Positions 58,014 to 64,000 of a stretch of 64,000 bases of DNA are shown here, piece after piece. Source of the stretch: Scytalidium lignicola (taxonomy: Eukaryota > Ascomycota > Leotiomycetes); assembly GCA_002812745.2 (NCBI GenBank), contig NCSJ02000139.1, forward strand, positions 1 through 64,000, given 5' to 3'. The notes under the pieces were generated by a model. The model saw only the letters and a list, made by a program, of their open reading frames with translations, was not told the origin of the DNA and did no database searches. Made by a program: the position numbers and the translations under genes. The first letter of the stretch is position 1; each line of letters opens with the position of its first letter.

Positions 58014-59769
58014 TGTGATATGGCGATATTTGAAAAGAAGAATTAAAAATAGCGAAAGAACAGATAAACAGAAATGATGGAGAAAGAGAAAGACTAGGAA
58101 TGGCTAGCTATATAGTTGCCAAACCTTCGACACGGATGAAACTTGAAACGGTTCGTCGTCGAGGAGCACGTTTGTTTCAGGGCTGCCGTGATCCAGGGCA
58201 GTGATTTCATTGGCCAATTCTGCTTATATAATATTTTTCATCTCAACGTTTGAATCAACTTCATCTCTCTTAACTTAAAGTCCTGGCCTCACATGCATCA
58301 GTACTTATGAATAAAAAATTATCAAGAAAGAAATGAATCCAATGTAGTAAGTAGCAGAGCAGATTATTGATCGGATCCTTTACTCAATCATCTAATATTT
58401 TGTTCCTCCCTTCTCATCTACTAGGAGCATAGATGAGCGCAATCGGTAGTCTAACAGCAGAGTCTGAAAATTTCCATTATTCTTATTTATTTCAGCATCA
58501 CTCTATGTTAAAAAGTTTCTACTTTCCAATTGCTTATGCAATCTATGGGTGGATTGGAACAAACTCAATGTTCGACCCCTTATCCAAGCATCCCCCCTGT
58601 GGCTGAAGGCTCCGAATCCAATGGGTGAGATTTACCCATCGCTTTATGATAGATGGGTTTACCTTGCCATAAAAAGCCCATAGTCACCACCAAAGGGAGA
58701 AGGATGTAGTTACATTCCCGCGATCCGTGGCGTAATTGAGTGATTCTATACTGTCCCTCTATCTACACCTACTTGCATCCACATTTAAATTCCTTAAATA
58801 GAGACCAGTGTCAAGTGATCTGAAATCCGCTCGCTCATCCTTTAAAGGAAACCACGCTAATTACCAGCCCGGCCGTGGTTGCTCTCCCTTCCAAACCAGA
58901 ACTACTATATCAATTCAAATAAGCAGGATCATTATACCGACCCCCAATGGCGCTGTGGTAGGCAACACAGTCTGGACAATTTGGGCAATAAGTCGTAGAA
59001 GGATGGGTCCTTAAGTCCTCGTCCTGCAAAGGACTGTGGCAGAGATGTAGTGCTGGTTCAACCAGGCGCGAACTCTTTTGCCATCTAGATTAACTTTTTT
59101 ATATAAATCTTTTTTCTTTTACAATTAATGTCTGGTGTTTTTCTTTATTATATTCAAAATACTGGGGGAATAAGCGAATGGTGTTTCGGTTGTTGCCTTC
59201 GTGTTGACGCGTAGAGATGAGATACCAAGACACGCGTCTCCCAACTATAAAGCAAAGCTACTCGTATGTTGGTGGTGCTCTCCTAGAGCCATCCCGTCTT
59301 TCAATGGCATTAAACAAAAAGAAAGGGAAAACCAAGACAGATTAATCTTCGACTTTATCCCCTATTAGTAGCTACATTCCAGAATAAGAAAGTATTTTTC
59401 TATATCTGAGGATTACTATAATGCTTCCAGCCATTTCCTTAGTGACGAAAAACTCAGATTTATGGATAAGGTTTAACTTCTTTGCCTAAACTCCGTTCCT
59501 CGTTGATAAGTCCCCGGCTTGTTTATTCATGAACTTATATAGAGAATGAAAAGACAAGGGGAAATTTGAGAAAGAGCTAAAATAGTGGTTAGGAGCGAAA
59601 TGCACAGAATGATTGGGCTCGACGTCTATCACTGAAACTCAATATGCATCATACACAAATGGCTTGAACAAAGATTATGATCAGGCTTTTGGAATATCGT
59701 ATCACAATATATCAATTAATTCAAGCAAATTGTCTAATCCCTGTACTAGCCAGCTCCTCTCTCAAGGAG
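58014..59769. other. 1.75 kb gene-free region
   Basis: No supported gene. Two ACGCGT words occur close together (about 59,206 and 59,233), far from any cell-cycle gene. Frames under 80 codons at 58,808 and 59,613 lack features. Confidence 0.45.
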
Positions 59770-61906
59770 CTAAGGCAACCTCAAAAACAGATCCAACATC
59801 TTCTGCGTATTCGGCGTACCTGGATAAAATACGGTCAGCTGAATAGTCTGGCAATATATAGGTGAAACAGTAAAACAGTAAGAAATAGGGAGATTGCTTC
59901 CGAAAAACTTACCAAGACCAGTTACAGGATCCCACCCACTAACAGCCTCAAACCCAGTGGTTCCACATCCCTGATTCCCACCACTGGTAATATCATTCAT
60001 GACTTCTGGGTGAGAATAAAGCACTGGGTTGATAAACCCAACGGTCGACTTCCCAGCATTCATCCGTGCATTATTAATGATGGTTAGTATACTTCCAAAA
60101 GTAGGCGCGCTAGCAGAAGTCCCATAGACAAAGGTAAAGTTCCCATCGATTGCGACGACATAATTAACACCATTTGCAGAGACATCCGGGATCCCGCGCA
60201 CTGTTTGGGAATTGTTGTAGCGGTCTGCTCCGTATGGAGGGTTGTGGTTCTGGAAGTAGGACTTCATAGCGGCTGATTGATACGATGGGAGAGTGAAGAC
60301 ATTTGAGAAACCCCCGCCAGAAAAGATAACACTTTCAGCAGCCTGTTCAGGTTGCGTCACTGATGCTCCGGGATTGACTTGTGTGGCTCCAACCGAGGTG
60401 ACGTATGGACACGTTCCAGGGAACGTGGGGTTGAACTTCCCACTCGTTCCGTTGTTGAATCCACCAGTGACGGGATCAATGCATACACCTCTGTTTCCCG
60501 CAACGCCGAAATCGCCGGAGGAATACACGATTGTCACACCTTGAAGGCCTAATTTCATATATTCGTGGCATTGACGTTGCTCATAAAATGGAGTTAGGTC
60601 TGCTTCGTTATAGCTGTATGATGTGCTGATTGTTTTAGTTGCAGCAAATCCACCACAGTTCTCAGGACCCTGGAAACCTGTTGAATTGAGAGTATCCGGG
60701 TAGATACCGTCTTGAGTTGGATCGTCACCGCCGTCATACGTGCAGTATGAACCATCGATAGCGTCAAGGAAGTTGTTGAAGGAACCACCTTCAATAGGGT
60801 CACCTACTTGATACAGGGTTACTTGTTGGGGGCCGACCAGGGCCATTGCATATTCAAGGTCGAGATTCTGACTCCAAAATTAGCACATGAAATAGATAAA
60901 ACACCAATTCCTCCTTAGATTGTTGACTCACAGATTCGCCATTCAAATCGAAACTAGAGGCTTCTGTTTGTATCACTCCTCCGTCAATGGAGTCCAAGGT
61001 CGGTCTTGCTCCAACTAAAGGTGGAGAGAAGTTCCCGAAGAACATGTCGAGATCACTCGGTACGTACGACTGGGGAGTGTATTCTACAACACCAAAGGAA
61101 TCTGCATTCTGTTAATGTGTGAAACTAGCCCTCATCATGGCTCTAGATGTCTTACTCTTTGAATGGGTAGGGATATTATGAGGAATCGAGTACAATGCCC
61201 TCAGACAATCCGGAGTAATAGCAGAATCACAGTTGTCCAAGTCTTTAACTATCCCTTCAGGGACGACTCCTCCTTTCTTAGGAGAGAGCCCATTACCAGG
61301 TGATCCAAGGTTGATCTTAGTCTCGCGGGGGTATACACTCCTCTTTTCGGGCGACTTCTTGACCTGGACATCAAAATGTAGAGTAGGGGTGATGAAGTCA
61401 ATGTGCTCTGTAACGTGTTCTGGAACGCTGTAATGCTCACAGGCAATGTGACTCTGGCCACTAGAACTATGTGTATATCGATAATATTTCGTCTGCAGCA
61501 AGGCCTCAGCTTCCGCAACAGTGAGGTTGGCGAGGATCCAATTCAGGCCGCTGGATTGCTTGACACGTCCCGCGTCGATACCAAAATCTGTGAGCCAGGT
61601 GGTGACGGCTTCCACTGCATCTTTGCTGGGAGCAAAAGTGTCTCTGACCTGATCAGCAGTCCAATGTTTACCATAGTTTGGTGACCTAGGATCGGCCACA
61701 TCCATCAAGAATTCCTCACTCATATGCAGATTGCTTTGAGCCAAGGCAATTCGGACGGGTAGTCGGGCTCCACTGTTGATTTCCCCGGTATCTCTCCTCC
61801 ACATATGCGGAGGTTTGCTACGGCGCTCATGAATTGTGTGGGAGTTGACTGGCAGGGCGAGTGCTTCTGTCAGGAGACCGCAAACAACAAAGAGAGAGAA
61901 ATGCAT
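59770..61906 (-). CDS. secreted sedolisin (S53 serine-carboxyl peptidase, tripeptidyl-peptidase type)
   Basis: Acid-active extracellular protease that digests protein as nutrient. Exons 61906-61156, 61101-60932, 60867-59913 and 59819-59770 give 641 residues. Residues 1-17 form a signal peptide (MHFSLFVVCGLLTEALA). A pro-kumamolisin prodomain follows, with LHMSEEFLMDVADPRSPNYGKHW and QTKYYRY. The mature enzyme begins around SPKKGGVVPEGIVKDLDNC. The catalytic Glu and Asp lie in NGESNLDLEYA, split by intron 2 just after GES. The oxyanion Asp is in SSGDFGVAG and the Ser in YGTSASAPTF. The C-terminal calcium site DITSGGNQGC and SGWDPVTGLGTP are present, the last joined across intron 3. All key residues are intact. 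Sequons suggest N-glycosylation. Confidence 0.95.
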
Positions 61907-64000
61907 GATGAAGAAAGAGATATAGGAGAGTGTATGACCCTGACAAGACTCTCACGAGATTCGATGACTCGATCATCCTTTATATACAACATAGTGAAGT
62001 AAGATCACAGGCTCACTTACCTACTGTACATCATACCCTACCTCTCCTACATAAGCCATCATGCCCTCTCTCGGACAGCTCGACTGCCGTAGATAAGATG
62101 CTAGGAATAGCAGCCTTGTAGATTGGCACCATCTCGTCAACAACATACGGGGATCTGGGGCCCAATAGAGGACGCAAACAAGACGACATGCTTGAGCTGG
62201 GTGTGATAAGGAGATGATGATTGGCGTGCATAGACTCCAGTGACAGCTCGAATTCGTTATCATGCATTATTGTTGACAGGATGAAGGGTTCATGCCGGGG
62301 GACTTCGCATCTTTGGGATGGTTGACTCCGTCTTCACCACACACCAAAGAAACTGACGCACTCCGCGAGCCTGCAATGATCATGGTAGTAGGGCAGTTGG
62401 AGGTCGTGATTTGCGTGTTCCTGCATACGATATGCGGGATGGAGGCTTATAGTACAAGTACTATAGTATAATAATTGGGGCTCGCTCGATCATTTGGTCG
62501 GGGTCCTGTGCTGATTCCTTTGCTGCAAGGTGAGCTGCCCCGCACCTGGCCTGCCAGCGCCGCTTCAGCCACGATGGCGATCATGCATGTACAGTCCAGG
62601 TCCGTGTACAGGACCGTTGAACCGTTTCATACTCCCTACTCCTTGCCTGGTCCAGTATTATGCAGTGAGAAGCTTCGAGCGTACAGGTCACCCGTCCTGC
62701 ATCCAGTGGCACAGCAAGTCAACCTAACAGGAGTCAAAAGATGCTGGGCCACACAAGACAACGCATAAACTGATGGCCCTGAAGGGCAAATGAAGACTTT
62801 GGTACAGTACTGTAACACGGGGATAGGGGAATTGCGCAGACAGCCCACGGCGCGGGTGCTGAGAATCTTTCTTTGCTCTCATCCAGTCATGCTATGCAAG
62901 GGTAATCCGATACATCAAAGCAATGCCATCCCGAGTACTGCTGTGAGTTGTCGACGTACAATAATGCCTGGTGTTCCTACCTGATACAGTACGGTACGTA
63001 AGTACAATACCGTATCAGTACTAACTAGTGCTAGTTGATATTCGAGCTCTCTGCACTACCTTTGAGCTACTTCACTACCTCAGTCCATACTACTTATATT
63101 GGAAACCACAACTACGGTACAAGTTTACAAACCCGCATCCCTCCTCGGTAGCATTACTCCGCCTGTTGAGCTCACTGTGAACGGCCGTGCCTTTGCATTC
63201 TACGTACCGTACGTCTCCTCCGTACTGAAATGATTTTACCCTCCATAGCTAGCTGCCATATTGGTATCTCCCGCACATCCCCTGTCGTGGTTGAACTTAC
63301 TTGCCCTCAGGTAGACGTCATCCTATTTCTCACTCAAGAGTCCATATGAGGCACCCATGCGGCCTTTCCAGCGGAATGTACTGTGCAGCACCTATCGCCG
63401 TCTGAATGTAGTTAATTGTCAGGAATTGAGGTGCTTATGTAATTCCCGGTCCAACCGCTCACTGAGATTTACTGCAAAATCAAGCAAAATTGCGCCCTAG
63501 CAAACTTAACAACCACAACGCTTTGAGCTGAGTAAAAGTTCAACTATATTATATATTTAAATTTTTTTTAAGTATTTTAACTGTGAATTAATGTATCCTT
63601 TTATTTAAGTTATAATCATAAATTAACCTCATTCTTAAGGCAATTTCTACAATTTCTTGATTATATAACGTAGATATTAACTGAAGAACTTAAAATTCAA
63701 TATTATATGACTAATTTAATATATGAATATAAATTTACAAGTTCTGGTTAAAATTATATATATTTGTTGAAATTTCACAGTGGTTATTTTGCTCGATTTT
63801 GCGGTAAATCTCAGTGAGCCGGTAGACAGGGTGAGCTGGTGGACCGGGAATTACGCTAGGAAAGATCTTTCGTGGCTACACTATACGATAATCATACAAC
63901 AACTATAATAACCACAGTTGCCAGACCTCCATATAACCAATCATTCCACTGTGATATATCAAACCTTGACAGTAATGCATGAAAAACCAGCAGGTTAATG
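61907..64000. other. 2.1 kb gene-free region upstream of the sedolisin
   Basis: From about 62,300 to 63,400 the composition is GC-richer and rich in GTAC-type words, with a palindromic stretch at about 62,981-63,018. No gene is supported. The end carries the element described separately. Confidence 0.45.
63439..63854. mobile_element. MITE-like element with long terminal inverted repeats
   Basis: The left arm (63439-63490) and right arm (63786-63854) are reverse complements over GTAATTCCCGGTCCA, then CTCACTGAGATTTAC, then GCAAAATC-AGCAAAAT, with a few mismatches. The left arm lacks about 17 nt present in the right arm (the CCAGCTCACCCTGTCT stretch). TA dinucleotides sit 0-3 nt outside both ends, as expected for a Tc1/mariner/Fot1-type TA target site. 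The roughly 295-bp interior is extremely AT-rich with no coding potential. I read this as a degenerate non-autonomous DNA transposon of about 416 bp. Confidence 0.75.

Noticed and set aside
59206..59238. Two ACGCGT words as cell-cycle promoter sites
   Set aside because: They lie downstream of the SDR promoter side and over 0.5 kb past the sedolisin stop, with no cell-cycle gene nearby.
1..64000. A biosynthetic gene cluster or defence island
   Set aside because: No backbone synthase, transporter-regulator pair or defence genes are present; the genes are unrelated housekeeping functions in mixed orientation.

Overview
The window looks like nuclear chromosomal DNA of a filamentous ascomycete (Pezizomycotina). 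Genes are interrupted by short introns of about 45-130 nt with GTAWGT/GTRAGT donors and CTRAY-like branch sites. Intergenic spaces are short, many gene pairs share a promoter or converge, and the gene set is fungal (Chs4/Skt5, Lro1, Msn5, sedolisin, sterylglucosidase). Several sequences feel closest to Leotiomycetes, but that is an impression and not a measured result. There is no operon, plasmid, phage, CRISPR array or long transposon.

Layout, left to right: MSN5 exportin (-), sterol-glucosidase EGH1 (-), SKI3 (+), an uncharacterised secreted protein (-), a 3.2 kb gene-free block, ERV1 (-) divergent from HEM4 (+), a SnoaL/NTF2-like protein (+), OXR1 (+), DPH7 (-), a DUF1917/Bles03-like protein (+), the NatC catalytic subunit NAA30 (-), LRO1 (+), tRNA-Val(CAC) with an intron (+), condensin CND1/YCS4 (-) divergent from CDC7 kinase (+), ribosomal protein uL15/RPL28 (-), CHL1 helicase (-), a 2 kb repeat-bearing region, an unrecognised three-exon gene (-), 3 kb without genes, chitin synthase activator CHS4/SKT5 (+), HOP2 (+), a DET1-like histidine phosphatase (-), PRKRIP1-like protein (+), CCT3 (-), a membrane-anchored SDR (-), a secreted sedolisin (-), and a 2 kb gene-free end holding a small AT-rich element with terminal inverted repeats.

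Most genes are housekeeping: RNA decay and transport, translation (uL15, DPH7), protein folding, heme synthesis, mitochondrial import, and lipid storage or sterol glucoside turnover. Four act in chromosome replication, cohesion or recombination (CDC7, CND1, CHL1, HOP2). Exon boundaries given were worked out by hand, and for nearly all genes the summed exon lengths close to a whole number of codons, which supports the models.

Three points stand out. (1) Single N characters lie inside HEM4, CND1 and CHS4, and in all three removing the N restores the frame exactly. (2) The unrecognised gene at 41.6-43.1 kb ends in a 29-nt inverted repeat that places its stop codon in a hairpin loop, and degenerate tandem repeats lie just beyond it. 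(3) A probable MITE lies at 63.44-63.85 kb. I did not find a clearly new multi-gene system.
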